From Pelagibacterium nitratireducens (GTDB lineage Bacteria > Pseudomonadota > Alphaproteobacteria > Rhizobiales > Devosiaceae): a stretch of 64,000 nucleotides of DNA. The translations under genes and the position numbers were made by a program. Where the stretch lies: positions 3,328,501 through 3,392,500 of the forward strand of contig NZ_CP146275.1 of NCBI RefSeq assembly GCF_037044555.1, in the 5' to 3' direction. Below, in pieces: positions 36,167 through 44,967 of the stretch; the first letter of the stretch is position 1, and each line of letters opens with the position of its first letter. The notes under the pieces were generated by a model, which searched no databases, was not told where the DNA came from, and worked only from the letters and a program-made list of their open reading frames with translations.

Positions 36167-37648
36167 TCAGGCGTCGCCTTCGTGCCAGGTGCGCCCGTCA
36201 CGTTCGATCAACGCGACCGACGCTGTAGGACCCCATGTTCCCGCAGTATAGGTCTGGGGGGCATCTGACGCATTGTCCCATGCCTGGCGGATGGGATCGA
36301 TCCAGCGCCACGCGGCCTCAAGCTCGTCACGGCGCATGAACAGGGTCTGGTTGCCGCGAATGACGTCCATTAAAAGCCGTTCATAGGCCTCTGGGGTGCG
36401 TTCGGAGAAGGTTTCGGCAAAGGACAGGTTCAGAGGCACTTCGCGCAGGCGCATACCGCCGGGACCGGGGTCCTTGATCATCAAGAACAGCTTCACGCCC
36501 TCGTCGGGCTGCAGACGCAGGACGAGCTTGTTGGGCTTTGGGGCGCCCTCGGCATGATCGAAGATCGAATGAGGGATCGCGCGGAACTGGATGACGATTT
36601 CGGAAACACGCGAGGGCAGGCGCTTGCCGGTGCGCAGATAGAAGGGCACGCCGGACCAGCGCCAGTTTTCGACCTCAGCCTTGATGGCTACGAAAGTCTC
36701 GGTCTTGGAGCCCTTTTTGTCGTCCGGCAATTCATCCTGATAGGAGGTGACCGAACCGCCATTGACCGCGCCGCCCTTATATTGGCCGCGCACCGTAAAC
36801 TTGGAGACGTTGTCGCCGGTGATCGGCTTGAGGGACCGCAGGACCTTGAGCTTTTCGTCGCGCAGGGCGTTGGCATCGTCGGACGCCGGGGGCTCCATGG
36901 CGACGAGGCACAAAAGCTGCATCATGTGGTTCTGGACCATGTCCCGCAGGGCGCCGGAATCGTCGTAATAGCCGCGCGTGCCCGCCCCAACATCCTCGGC
37001 CACCGTGATCTGCACATGATCGATATGGGCCGCGTCCCAGATGGGCTCGAACAGGATATTGCCGAAGCGCAGAGCCAGAAGGTTCTGGACCGTTTCCTTA
37101 CCGAGATAGTGATCGATGCGGTAAACCTGATCTTCGGCGAAGACCTCCGAGATCGCATCGTTGATTTCCATCGACGATTCAAGATCCTGGCCGAGCGGCT
37201 TTTCGACAACCACGCGGGCATCGCGCCGCCAGTAGCCCTTGTTGTCGAGATATTCGCAGATGGGGCCGAACAGCCCCGGGGCGACGGCGAGATAAAAGGC
37301 GCGTTCGATCTCGGGATCGGTGCGCAGGGCCTTTTCGAGATCGGCCCAGCCATCCTTGTCGGTGACGTCGTTGGCGATGTAGGAAAAGCACGAGACGAAC
37401 CGGGCGATAACGTCCTTGTGCTGATCGACCTTATCCACAAATTCGCTCACGGCATCGCCGGCAAATTTCTGAAAATCGGCATCGGAAAGCTCCGAGCGCG
37501 ATACACCGATGATGCGCGAGCGCTCATCGAACTGGCCATCGGCAAAGCGATGATACAGCGCCGGGATCAGCTTGCGCCGGGTCAGATCGCCAGTGGCGCC
37601 GAACACCACATAATCGAAGGGCTGGACCGGAATAATGCGTGCGGACAA
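36167..37648 (-). CDS. zwf: Glucose-6-phosphate 1-dehydrogenase
   Basis: The 493-residue protein begins at TTG 37648, behind GGAGG; the start (M)SARIIPVQPFDYVVFGATGD fits the family. The NADP motif GATGDLTRRKL, the EKPLGQD lysine and the active-site RIDHYLGKE are intact. It oxidises glucose-6-phosphate to the lactone and makes NAD(P)H. It lies 24 bases after the sugar kinase gene and starts the zwf-pgl-edd block. Confidence 0.97.
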   Translation of the reverse strand: MSARIIPVQPFDYVVFGATGDLTRRKLIPALYHRFADGQFDERSRIIGVSRSELSDADFQKFAGDAVSEFVDKVDQHKDVIARFVSCFSYIANDVTDKDGWADLEKALRTDPEIERAFYLAVAPGLFGPICEYLDNKGYWRRDARVVVEKPLGQDLESSMEINDAISEVFAEDQVYRIDHYLGKETVQNLLALRFGNILFEPIWDAAHIDHVQITVAEDVGAGTRGYYDDSGALRDMVQNHMMQLLCLVAMEPPASDDANALRDEKLKVLRSLKPITGDNVSKFTVRGQYKGGAVNGGSVTSYQDELPDDKKGSKTETFVAIKAEVENWRWSGVPFYLRTGKRLPSRVSEIVIQFRAIPHSIFDHAEGAPKPNKLVLRLQPDEGVKLFLMIKDPGPGGMRLREVPLNLSFAETFSERTPEAYERLLMDVIRGNQTLFMRRDELEAAWRWIDPIRQAWDNASDAPQTYTAGTWGPTASVALIERDGRTWHEGDA

Positions 37649-37672
37649 GGACGAGCCTCCGTCATTAAAAAA

Positions 37673-38548
37673 TTAGCGGGCGGCGTTCTGGCGGGCCAGA
37701 ATCACCGCTCCGTGCAGCGGTTCTGCGCGGGGCAAGGAAACGTAATCGCCGTAGCGGATCTGAAGCAAAGGCATGAGCCTTTGGCCAAAGCCGCCGACAA
37801 TGGCGAGTCTGTCTGCACCACAGGATTTGAAGTAAGACACATAGCGATCGATATAGCCAAGCTCGATTTCCATCAGTTCGGCCGCTACAGGATCGCCTTT
37901 TTCAAAATATTCAATGAAAAGCGGCATCAACGCGCCGTAGTCTGCCGGCTGGCGGCTGTCGAAGCTCCAGGCCATGACGGCGTTGAGATCGCCACCGAGC
38001 TGGGCGATGACGGCATCGGTCAGAGGCGAGGTATCGACGAGGCCGTCGGTGGCTTCGACGGCGTAGCGGACGAGTTCTCGACCCAGAATGGCGCCCGACA
38101 TCTGATCGCCGATGTGAAAGCCCCAGCCGCCGACCTGAAAGCGCTCCCCGTTCACCAGCGCCATGCCGGCCGAACCGGTGCCCACGATAATGACTGCGCC
38201 ATCCTCGCCCTCATGGGCGCCGGCACGGGCGATGTCGATATCGTCATAGACTGTGACATGGGCGAATGGCCAGGGGCGCAGCGCGAAAGCCTCGCGTGCC
38301 GAGGGCAGCCGTGCGCCGGCCATGCCGAAACACGCTTCGGTGTTGGCTGTTTGGGCATAATCGAGCCCGGCCAACGCAAAGACCTGCCGCGTGCCTTCCT
38401 GGATGGACGCATAGGCCGGATCGCCACCCTCGAGCTGGAGATTGGAGCGTCCGCCACGGGCTTCGGCAAGCGTTTCAAGGTTGGCATCGGCGAGACGGAT
38501 GCGGCAATTGGTGCCGCCGCCATCAACGCCGAGGAAGTATTTGGGCAC
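37673..38548 (-). CDS. BadF/BadG-family sugar kinase (N-acetylglucosamine kinase-like)
   Basis: The 291-residue protein begins at GTG 38548 (MPKYFLGVDGGGTNCRIRLA), the phosphate-1 motif of the ASKHA fold. GAVIIVGTGSAGMAL and a C-terminal AIVGGFGQRLMPL follow. NagK- and GspK-like members phosphorylate GlcNAc or glucosamine. It is the first gene of the zwf-pgl-edd operon and may supply the phosphorylated hexose; glucose as a substrate is inference. Confidence 0.85.
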   Translation of the reverse strand: MPKYFLGVDGGGTNCRIRLADANLETLAEARGGRSNLQLEGGDPAYASIQEGTRQVFALAGLDYAQTANTEACFGMAGARLPSAREAFALRPWPFAHVTVYDDIDIARAGAHEGEDGAVIIVGTGSAGMALVNGERFQVGGWGFHIGDQMSGAILGRELVRYAVEATDGLVDTSPLTDAVIAQLGGDLNAVMAWSFDSRQPADYGALMPLFIEYFEKGDPVAAELMEIELGYIDRYVSYFKSCGADRLAIVGGFGQRLMPLLQIRYGDYVSLPRAEPLHGAVILARQNAAR

Positions 38549-38716
38549 GATCGGATCAGCTCCCGGTTTTCGCGGCGGACCATACTGCGCTTGCGCATAG
38601 GACGAAAGTATTATGAGGTCAAATCGTAAATCGGCCCGATGAAACGATCAGGCTGATTGAAGAGCTGAACGGGCGCAGCCATTTTTGCCCGGACACAGAC
38701 TGCGGAGGGCATAAAT

Positions 38717-39247
38717 TTGGCTGATCACATCCTGGTTCTGGGCGGAACGCGTTCGGGCAAGACGGCGCTGGCCGAACGGATCGCCCTGCGATCGAGCACC
38801 TCGCCCGCCTATCTGGCCACCGCCGAGGCGCTGGACGATGAAATGATCGAGCGGGTCTCGGCGCACCAGCGTGCCCGCGAGGGGCGGTTTGCCACCATCG
38901 AGGAGCCGCTGGAATTGCCGCAGGCGCTGTTTGCGGCGGCGCAGGCCCATGACGTGATTCTGGTCGATTGCCTGACCTTGTGGATCACCAACCTCTTGAG
39001 CATGGAGCGCGATGTGGCCGAGGAGGTCGATCTGTTGGTCGAAGTGCTTGAAAACATTACCGACACTCAGGTGATCCTGGTCTCCAATGAAGTGGGACTG
39101 GGGATCGTGCCCGACAATGCTCTGGCGCGGACCTTTCGGGATCTGACCGGGGCGGCGCATCAGGAGTTGGCGGGGATTTGTGAGCACGTCTATTTCGTCG
39201 TCGCCGGGCTGCCCATGGTGGTCAAGGGCAAGGCGCCCAAGCTTTAG
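38717..39247 (+). CDS. cobU: Adenosylcobinamide kinase / guanylyltransferase
   Basis: The 176-residue protein starts at TTG 38717 behind GGAGGGC. It shows the P-loop GGTRSGKTA (residues 8-16), the SAHQ histidine region after ATAEALDDEM, VDCLTLWITNLL and SNEVGLGIVP. CobU/CobP phosphorylates adenosylcobinamide and adds GMP for nucleotide-loop assembly. It is the only plus-strand gene at this end of the island and meets cbiB tail to tail with a 4-base overlap. I see no cobalamin riboswitch in the 168 bases before it. Confidence 0.95.
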   Translation: MADHILVLGGTRSGKTALAERIALRSSTSPAYLATAEALDDEMIERVSAHQRAREGRFATIEEPLELPQALFAAAQAHDVILVDCLTLWITNLLSMERDVAEEVDLLVEVLENITDTQVILVSNEVGLGIVPDNALARTFRDLTGAAHQELAGICEHVYFVVAGLPMVVKGKAPKL

Positions 39248-40200
39248 AAGACCATCGAAAATAGCGCCCAGACGGCAAGTATGCCGAGCGCGATGAGCAT
39301 GGCCCTGTCGTAAAGGCTTATGGCGGTTGCGATATCCTCGGCGGTGAGGTTTCGCTTGCCCTTACCCATTTTCGGCAGATCGAGCGTCTCGCCCTTGTAG
39401 GCGCGCGCGCCGCCGAGACCGAAGCCCAGGGCCCCGGCCATGGCGGCTTCGGGCCAGCCGGCATTGGGGGAGGCGTGATTGGGTGCGTCGCGGCGGGCGG
39501 TTTCCCAGGCGGCCCTGGGGTCGGCTTGTGGCATGGCGCGGGCGGCGAGGGCGAAGAGGCCGGCCGTCAAGCGCGCCGGGATGAAATTGACCAGATCGTC
39601 GAGCTTTGCTGACGCCCAGCCGAAGGCTGCGTGGCGCTCGGAGCGATGGCCGATCATGGAATCGGCAGTGTTGATTGCCTTGTAGATCGCGGCGCCGGGC
39701 AGGCCGAACAGGGCGAGAAACAAGAGCGGCGCGATGACGCCGTCGGAGGTGTTTTCGGCCAGGGTCTCGATGGCGGCGCGGGAGATTTCGGCTTCGTCGA
39801 GCTCGGCTGTGTCGCGGCCCACGATGTGGGCGACTTCGCGGCGGGCGCCTTCGATGCCCTGTTCGCGCAGGGCGCGGGCCACGGCGAGGACGGCGTCGCG
39901 CAGGCCTTTCTGGGCGATCAGGGTTGAGGCGAGCAGGATTTCTATGAGCCAGCCGAAGGGCAGAAAACGCAGGACCTGCTGGAGGCCGAGGGTGACGATG
40001 AGAACGGCGAGAACCACGATGGCGATGGCGAGAACGCCGGCTATCTTGCGGGAACCAAAGGATTTTTCAGGGTCGTTCTGGCGGCTGTCCAGAGCGTCGA
40101 TCAGCCTGCCGATCCAGATTACGGGATGGCCGATCCTATCGGTGAGCCAGGCGGGATAGCCCACAAACCGCTCGAGGATTGCGGCGAGGAAGGCAATCAA
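39244..40200 (-). CDS. cbiB: Adenosylcobinamide-phosphate synthase (CbiB/CobD type)
   Basis: The 318-residue membrane protein has five or more hydrophobic segments and the family motifs VGYPAWLTDRIGHPVIWIG, LAENTSDGVIAPLLF, YKAINTADSMIGH and DAPNHASPNAGWPEAAMAGA. It attaches the aminopropanol linker to adenosylcobyric acid. In rhizobial naming it is CobD. Its start overlaps the cobQ stop by 4 bases. Confidence 0.95.
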   Translation of the reverse strand: MIAFLAAILERFVGYPAWLTDRIGHPVIWIGRLIDALDSRQNDPEKSFGSRKIAGVLAIAIVVLAVLIVTLGLQQVLRFLPFGWLIEILLASTLIAQKGLRDAVLAVARALREQGIEGARREVAHIVGRDTAELDEAEISRAAIETLAENTSDGVIAPLLFLALFGLPGAAIYKAINTADSMIGHRSERHAAFGWASAKLDDLVNFIPARLTAGLFALAARAMPQADPRAAWETARRDAPNHASPNAGWPEAAMAGALGFGLGGARAYKGETLDLPKMGKGKRNLTAEDIATAISLYDRAMLIALGILAVWALFSMVF

Positions 40201-41663
40201 GGCTGCGGCTCCCGGGCGAGGGCGAGAACGGCCTCGAGGTCGAGATGGGTTTCGAGATGGGCGGCGAGATCGTCCAGGGTTCGATCGATCGCCGCGTCGA
40301 AATCGAGCAGCGGATCGGTGGAAATGCCAAGGTTTGCAAGGAATTGGCGGCGGAAGGCATCGGCGGCGAAAAGGCCGTGCAGATAGGTGCCCATGATTTT
40401 CCCGTCCGCCGATCGGGCGCCTTCGGGGGCGCCGTCGACATGGGCGAAGGGGCGGGATGTGTCGGGGCCGATCGTTGTGCCCATGTGCATGTGGTAGCCG
40501 GTGAGCGGTAACTGGGAGATGGCGTCGGTGGCGGTTTCGAGGCGGAGTTGTTTTGTACCTTCGAGGCGGGTGGTGACGGCGAGGTGGCCAAGTCCTTGGG
40601 TTTGCCCGGCTTTTCCCTCGATGCCGTCAGGGTCGGCCACCCAATCTCCGAGCATCTGGTAGCCGCCGCAGATGCCAAGGACGTGGCCGCCGGCGCGGAT
40701 GTGGGCGGCAATGTCGATGTCCCAGCCCTGGAGGCGGAGGAAATCGAGATCGGCACGAGTGGCTTTCGAGCCGGGGAGAATGACGAGTTTTGCTTCGCGC
40801 GGGATGGGCTGACCGGGCTGAACGATGACGAGGCGGACGCCGGGTTCGGCGCGCAGGGGATCGAGGTCGTCGAAATTGGCGATGCGGGCCAGACGCGGCA
40901 CGGCAATGACGGTTTCGGCTGAATTTTGTTCAATATTTTCAAGGGCTAAGACGTCTTCTGCTGGAAGACGGCTGGCGGGTGCAAAATGGGGGACGACGCC
41001 GAGACAGGGGCGGGCTGTACGGGTTTGTACGAAGGTCCGGCCAGCATCGAACAGCGATGGATCGCCGTGGAACTTGTTGACCAGCGTTGCCGCGATCAGA
41101 TCGGCATCTTGGGGCGCGATGACGGCGAAGGTGCCGACCAGCGCGGCGATGACGCCGCCGCGATGAATATCACCGACAAGGATCACCGGAATTTTCGTTT
41201 CCTGCGCGAAACCGAAATTGGCGATATCGCCATCGCGGAGGTTGATTTCCGATGCACTGCCGGCGCCCTCGACGATGATGAGATCGTTTTGAGCAGCGAG
41301 GAGTTTAAACGCATCGATGACGGCGGGCATAAATTGGGTGCGGGACGCGAAATAGTCGCGGGCCGACATGGAGGCGACGCGCCGCCCCCTGATAACCACT
41401 TGAGAACCCGTGTCTTTTTCCGGCTTGAGCAGGACGGGGTTCATCAGGGTGGTGGGTTGTTTGCGGGCGGCTTTGGCCTGGAGGGCCTGGGCGCGGCCGA
41501 TCTCGCCGCCATCTGATGTGACGGCGGCATTGTTGGACATGTTCTGGGGCTTGAAGGGCGAAACCGAAAGGCCGCGATTGGCAAAGGCGCGGCAAAGTCC
41601 GGCCACTATCAAGGACTTACCGACATCGGACCCGGTGCCCATGACCATTATGGCGCGGGTCAT
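40197..41663 (-). CDS. cobQ: Cobyric acid synthase
   Basis: The 488-residue protein combines an N-terminal ATPase-like part (MVMGTGSDVGKSLIVAGLCR, MSNNAAVT) with a class-I-like glutamine amidotransferase part (GHVLGICGGYQMLG with the Cys, and a His in YLHGLF). It amidates adenosylcobyrinate a,c-diamide to adenosylcobyric acid. It overlaps both cobB and cbiB by 4 bases, so the three are one translational unit. Confidence 0.97.
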   Translation of the reverse strand: MTRAIMVMGTGSDVGKSLIVAGLCRAFANRGLSVSPFKPQNMSNNAAVTSDGGEIGRAQALQAKAARKQPTTLMNPVLLKPEKDTGSQVVIRGRRVASMSARDYFASRTQFMPAVIDAFKLLAAQNDLIIVEGAGSASEINLRDGDIANFGFAQETKIPVILVGDIHRGGVIAALVGTFAVIAPQDADLIAATLVNKFHGDPSLFDAGRTFVQTRTARPCLGVVPHFAPASRLPAEDVLALENIEQNSAETVIAVPRLARIANFDDLDPLRAEPGVRLVIVQPGQPIPREAKLVILPGSKATRADLDFLRLQGWDIDIAAHIRAGGHVLGICGGYQMLGDWVADPDGIEGKAGQTQGLGHLAVTTRLEGTKQLRLETATDAISQLPLTGYHMHMGTTIGPDTSRPFAHVDGAPEGARSADGKIMGTYLHGLFAADAFRRQFLANLGISTDPLLDFDAAIDRTLDDLAAHLETHLDLEAVLALAREPQP

Positions 41664-43063
41664 TGTGCGGCGCCTTCGATGATATGGGCGTAGGAGCCCA
41701 TGACATTTTCAAGCACGCAGCCCATGGGATCGAGGGCGGTTCCCAGGGCGTCAACCGCGCCAAACAATGGCGCTAAAAGGTATGGAGTTGAGCGTTCGGT
41801 GACGCCAGATTGCTCAACATTGGGGAAATATTGTTGGGAATAATGAAATTCGTGCCCGCACAGTTTTTCCGGCCACGGCAATGGCGAGGCATGGGTAAGG
41901 CGGCGATAGCCGAGGACGCGCCTGGGGCGGTCGATGGCGGTTGAGACCGGCAAAAGACCGGCCATGGGGTAAGTGGCCCCCGATTTGTCGGTCAGGGTTT
42001 GCCCCAGGACCATATAGCCACCGCATTCGCCATAGATCAGGGCGCCACGGTCGCGGGCTTTGATAAGGCCCGATTTGAAACCCGACGCATTGGCGAGGGT
42101 GGCGCCATGCAGTTCAGGGTAGCCGCCGGGGAGGAAAACCGCGTCGGCACCTGCATCGGGCGCTTCGTTTGCCAGGGGCGAAAAAAAGTTCAGCGATGCG
42201 CCGGCATTGTGCCAGCTTTCGAGCAGGTGGGGGTAGATAAAGGCAAAGGCCGCGTCGTGGGCGATGGCGATGCGCTGGCCCAGCGGCGCAAGGCTGGCGA
42301 TTTGCGCGGCGGGCGCGACGGGTGCGGCGATGGCGCCAAGCAGGCGGAAATCGAGATGGGTGGTCATGATCGACCCGGCGCGGGCCAGATGGTCCTCGAT
42401 GCCTTCGATATCGCCAGGGAGGACCAGACCGAGATGGCGTTCGGGGAGCGCGAGATCGGCGCGGCGGGGGATGGCGCCAAGGCAGGGGATGGCTGTTTTG
42501 GCCAGCGCATCGCGCAGCATGGTTTCATGACGGTCGGACGCGACCTTGTTGAGGATGATGCCGGCGATCGTCACATCGTTTCGCCATGAGGCAAAGCCGT
42601 GGACCAATGCTGCGACGGACTGGGCCTGACGGTCGCAATCGACAACGAGGATGACCGGCAGGTTGAGCGTTGCGGCGAGATCGGCCGTGGAGCCTTTGCC
42701 GTCGATGGCGGAATCGAACAGGCCCATGACGCCTTCGATGAGCAAAATGTCGTGGCGCTCGGCGTGTTGGGCGGCGCGCGCCGTAAGGGTTGCAGCGTCC
42801 ATCGCCCATGGGTCGAGATTGATGGCGGCCGTGCTTTTTTGTGTCGCGGCTGCGAACGGCGAACCGGTTTCCACTTCGCCTGCATCCGCTTGAGCCGCTC
42901 TGGAGAGAAAGGCGGGATCGATATAGTCCGGGCCGGTCTTGGCCGGGGCGACGCGATAACCCGAATTGACGAGCGCGCGGGCGATGCCCAGCGTTATGGC
43001 GGTCTTGCCCGAGCCCGAGCGCGGGGCGGCAATGATGAAGCCGCGGGGGGACGGGTCAGTCAT
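41660..43063 (-). CDS. cobB: Cobyrinate / hydrogenobyrinate a,c-diamide synthase
   Basis: The 467-residue protein starts with FIIAAPRSGSGKTAITLGI (P-loop) and ends with an amidotransferase domain (ALIYGECGGYMVLG; GHEFHYSQ). In the aerobic pathway it amidates hydrogenobyrinate before cobalt insertion, which fits the presence of cobN here. It is the first gene of the cobB-cobQ-cbiB unit. The 248 bases before it hold palindromic repeats. Confidence 0.95.
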   Translation of the reverse strand: MTDPSPRGFIIAAPRSGSGKTAITLGIARALVNSGYRVAPAKTGPDYIDPAFLSRAAQADAGEVETGSPFAAATQKSTAAINLDPWAMDAATLTARAAQHAERHDILLIEGVMGLFDSAIDGKGSTADLAATLNLPVILVVDCDRQAQSVAALVHGFASWRNDVTIAGIILNKVASDRHETMLRDALAKTAIPCLGAIPRRADLALPERHLGLVLPGDIEGIEDHLARAGSIMTTHLDFRLLGAIAAPVAPAAQIASLAPLGQRIAIAHDAAFAFIYPHLLESWHNAGASLNFFSPLANEAPDAGADAVFLPGGYPELHGATLANASGFKSGLIKARDRGALIYGECGGYMVLGQTLTDKSGATYPMAGLLPVSTAIDRPRRVLGYRRLTHASPLPWPEKLCGHEFHYSQQYFPNVEQSGVTERSTPYLLAPLFGAVDALGTALDPMGCVLENVMGSYAHIIEGAAQ

Positions 43064-43116
43064 TTCTCGCCTCGTGCGAAATCAAACGCCGTGGATGCGC
43101 CTTTCCGCAACCTCGC

Positions 43117-43206
43117 TGCCCCGGCGAACGCCGGGTTCCAGCAGGGCTGATCCACAAACCGGAGTTCGCGGCGATGCACATGGACCCCGGCTTTCGCCGG
43201 GGAAGC
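43117..43206. repeat. Pair of GC-rich palindromes upstream of cobB
   Basis: Two CCCCGGCGAAxGCCGGGGT-type palindromes lie within 90 bases. GCCCCGGCGAACGCCGGGTT is at about 43117-43137 and TGGACCCCGGCTTTCGCCGG at about 43181-43200, in opposite orientation. Their shared GGxxCCAGC/TGGACC flanks suggest one repeat family. The rest of the cobA-cobB gap (43064-43311) holds no gene. Confidence 0.65.
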
Positions 43207-43311
43207 GATGGGGGGCAGGCGTGTGTGGGGACAAGCGCCGAGGGATGCGGGGATTGGAGGGAGAGCGCGAGAAGCGCGGGAGCGGGATATCCGTTAGCAG
43301 TGCGGTGTGCT

Positions 43312-44169
43312 TCAGCCAATGGTGTTCTCCCGCAGGCTTCCGGCGTACCAGTCGAAGGTTTCGCGGTAGCGTGAGACAGGGCCGAGGACGATGACGGCCG
43401 GGGTGGGGACACTGGCGTCGGCCAGCTCCCCGGCCCGGCCCAAGCGCGTTTCGAGAACGGTTTGATCGGGCAAGGCGGCGTTGGAGACGATGGCGAGGCG
43501 ATCGGCGGGGTCGCGGCCGGCGGCGATCAGCTTTTCGGCAATCGAGGGGAGATGCTTGACGGCCATATACATGACGATGACCGGGGAGGCGGTGGCGATG
43601 GAGGCCCAATCCACGCCCTGGGGGATGCCGCCCTTTTCGTCGTGGCCGGTCAAAAAAACCACAGTGTGGTTGGTGTCGCGATGGGTGACGGGGATGCCGG
43701 CATAGGCCAGCCCGCCAATGCCGGCGGTAATGCCGGGCACGATGCGGAAGGCGATGTTCTCGCGGGCAAGGGTCTGGACCTCCTCGCCGCCGCGCCCGAA
43801 CATCATGGGGTCGCCCCCCTTCAAACGCAGCACGCGTTTTCCCGCTTTGGCGTGTTCGACCAGTTTTAGGGTGATATCGGCCTGTTTGGGCGAGGGCTTG
43901 CCGCCGCGTTTGCCCGCATAGATCTTTTCGGCCTTCGGGTTGGCCATATCGAGCAGGCCCGGGCCGACAAGGGCGTCATAGACGATGACATCGGCCTGGC
44001 CCAGGGCGTGATAGCCCAAGAGGGTGATGAGGCCGGGCGCGCCGGGGCCTGCGCCGACCAGCCACACCGAGCCGGGCGCAAAGACCGGAAAGCGCGCGGA
44101 ATCGAGGGCGGCAAAATGGCCCTTTTCCACCGGTTTGCGCCTGAGCCAGCCGAACACGCGAATCCCCAT
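43312..44169 (-). CDS. cobA: Uroporphyrinogen-III C-methyltransferase (SUMT)
   Basis: From ATG 44169, with AAAGGAA just upstream, the product is 285 residues (MGIRVFGWLRRKP). The frame extends further upstream but overlaps cobK on the other strand and is not family-like. SUMT motifs are VWLVGAGPGAPGLITLL, LRLKGGDPMMFGRGGEE, PGITAGIGGLAYAGIPVTHR and PVIVMYMAVKHL. It makes precorrin-2, the entry to corrin synthesis. It is divergent from cobK with a 33-base gap. Confidence 0.96.
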   Translation of the reverse strand: MGIRVFGWLRRKPVEKGHFAALDSARFPVFAPGSVWLVGAGPGAPGLITLLGYHALGQADVIVYDALVGPGLLDMANPKAEKIYAGKRGGKPSPKQADITLKLVEHAKAGKRVLRLKGGDPMMFGRGGEEVQTLARENIAFRIVPGITAGIGGLAYAGIPVTHRDTNHTVVFLTGHDEKGGIPQGVDWASIATASPVIVMYMAVKHLPSIAEKLIAAGRDPADRLAIVSNAALPDQTVLETRLGRAGELADASVPTPAVIVLGPVSRYRETFDWYAGSLRENTIG

Positions 44170-44202
44170 TTCCTTTTTCGTAGCGCTGTATAAATCTATG
44201 CC

Positions 44203-44967
44203 ATGGATATGGGCAATCGCGACACCATTGGCAGGCGCATATTGATCGTTGGCGGCACGACCGAGGCGCGCGAACTGGCGGGCCTTTTGGTCGATGCCGG
44301 CTACGAGGTCATCACCTCGCTGGCCGGGCGGACCGACACACCGCGGTTTCCGGCCGGAATCGTGCGCATCGGGGGATTTGGCGGCAAGGAGGGGTTGGCC
44401 CGATATATCAGGGAGAACTGTATCGATCTGCTGGTCGACGCCACCCACCCCTTTGCGGCGCAGATTTCGGCCAATTGCGTTGCCGCGGCGGCGGACGCCG
44501 ATGTGCCGCTGATTCGGCTCGAGCGCCCGGCCTGGAAAAAGCCCGAGGGCGCGACCTGGATCGAGGTGGGCACGGCCCAGGACGCCGCCGACGCCCTGCC
44601 CCGCGGCGCGCGGGTTCTGCTGACCGTGGGCCGGCAGGAGCTGGGGCCGTTTCTGGCCTATACAGGCTGCCATTACACAGCGCGGATGATCGAGGTGCCG
44701 GCGGGGCTTCCCGACGATTGGCGCGTGATTGCGGCGCGCGGGCCGTTTACGCTCGAGGATGAGCTGCACCTGATGCAGGAACGCGGCATCACCCATCTGG
44801 TGACCAAGAATTCGGGCGGGACGCAGGTGGCCGGCAAACTGGAGGCGGCGGTGCAGCTTTCCATCCCGATCATCGTGATAAAGCGCCCCCGGTTGCCCAA
44901 GGCGAATGCCGTGGATTCGGTTGTCTGGGCGCACCAGAGCGTTACGCGGATTTTCCGAACCGGCTAA
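44203..44967 (+). CDS. cobK: Precorrin-6A reductase
   Basis: The 254-residue protein has ILIVGGTTEARELAGLL near the start, then DATHPFAAQISANC, VLLTVGRQELGPFL and VTKNSGG. CobK/CbiJ reduces precorrin-6A to dihydro-precorrin-6 with NADPH. ATG 44203 is used; ATG 44209 is also possible and neither has a strong ribosome site. Its 3' end overlaps that of cbiG by 26 bases. Confidence 0.94.
   Translation: MDMGNRDTIGRRILIVGGTTEARELAGLLVDAGYEVITSLAGRTDTPRFPAGIVRIGGFGGKEGLARYIRENCIDLLVDATHPFAAQISANCVAAAADADVPLIRLERPAWKKPEGATWIEVGTAQDAADALPRGARVLLTVGRQELGPFLAYTGCHYTARMIEVPAGLPDDWRVIAARGPFTLEDELHLMQERGITHLVTKNSGGTQVAGKLEAAVQLSIPIIVIKRPRLPKANAVDSVVWAHQSVTRIFRTG

Noticed and set aside
36554..38629. A 691-codon open frame on the plus strand
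   Set aside because: It lies antisense to zwf and the sugar kinase gene, both with intact motifs; long antisense frames are expected in GC-rich codon usage, and it has no recognisable domain.
38549..38716. Possible cobalamin riboswitch before cobU
   Set aside because: None of the conserved boxes found at 54981-55181 are present in this spacer.
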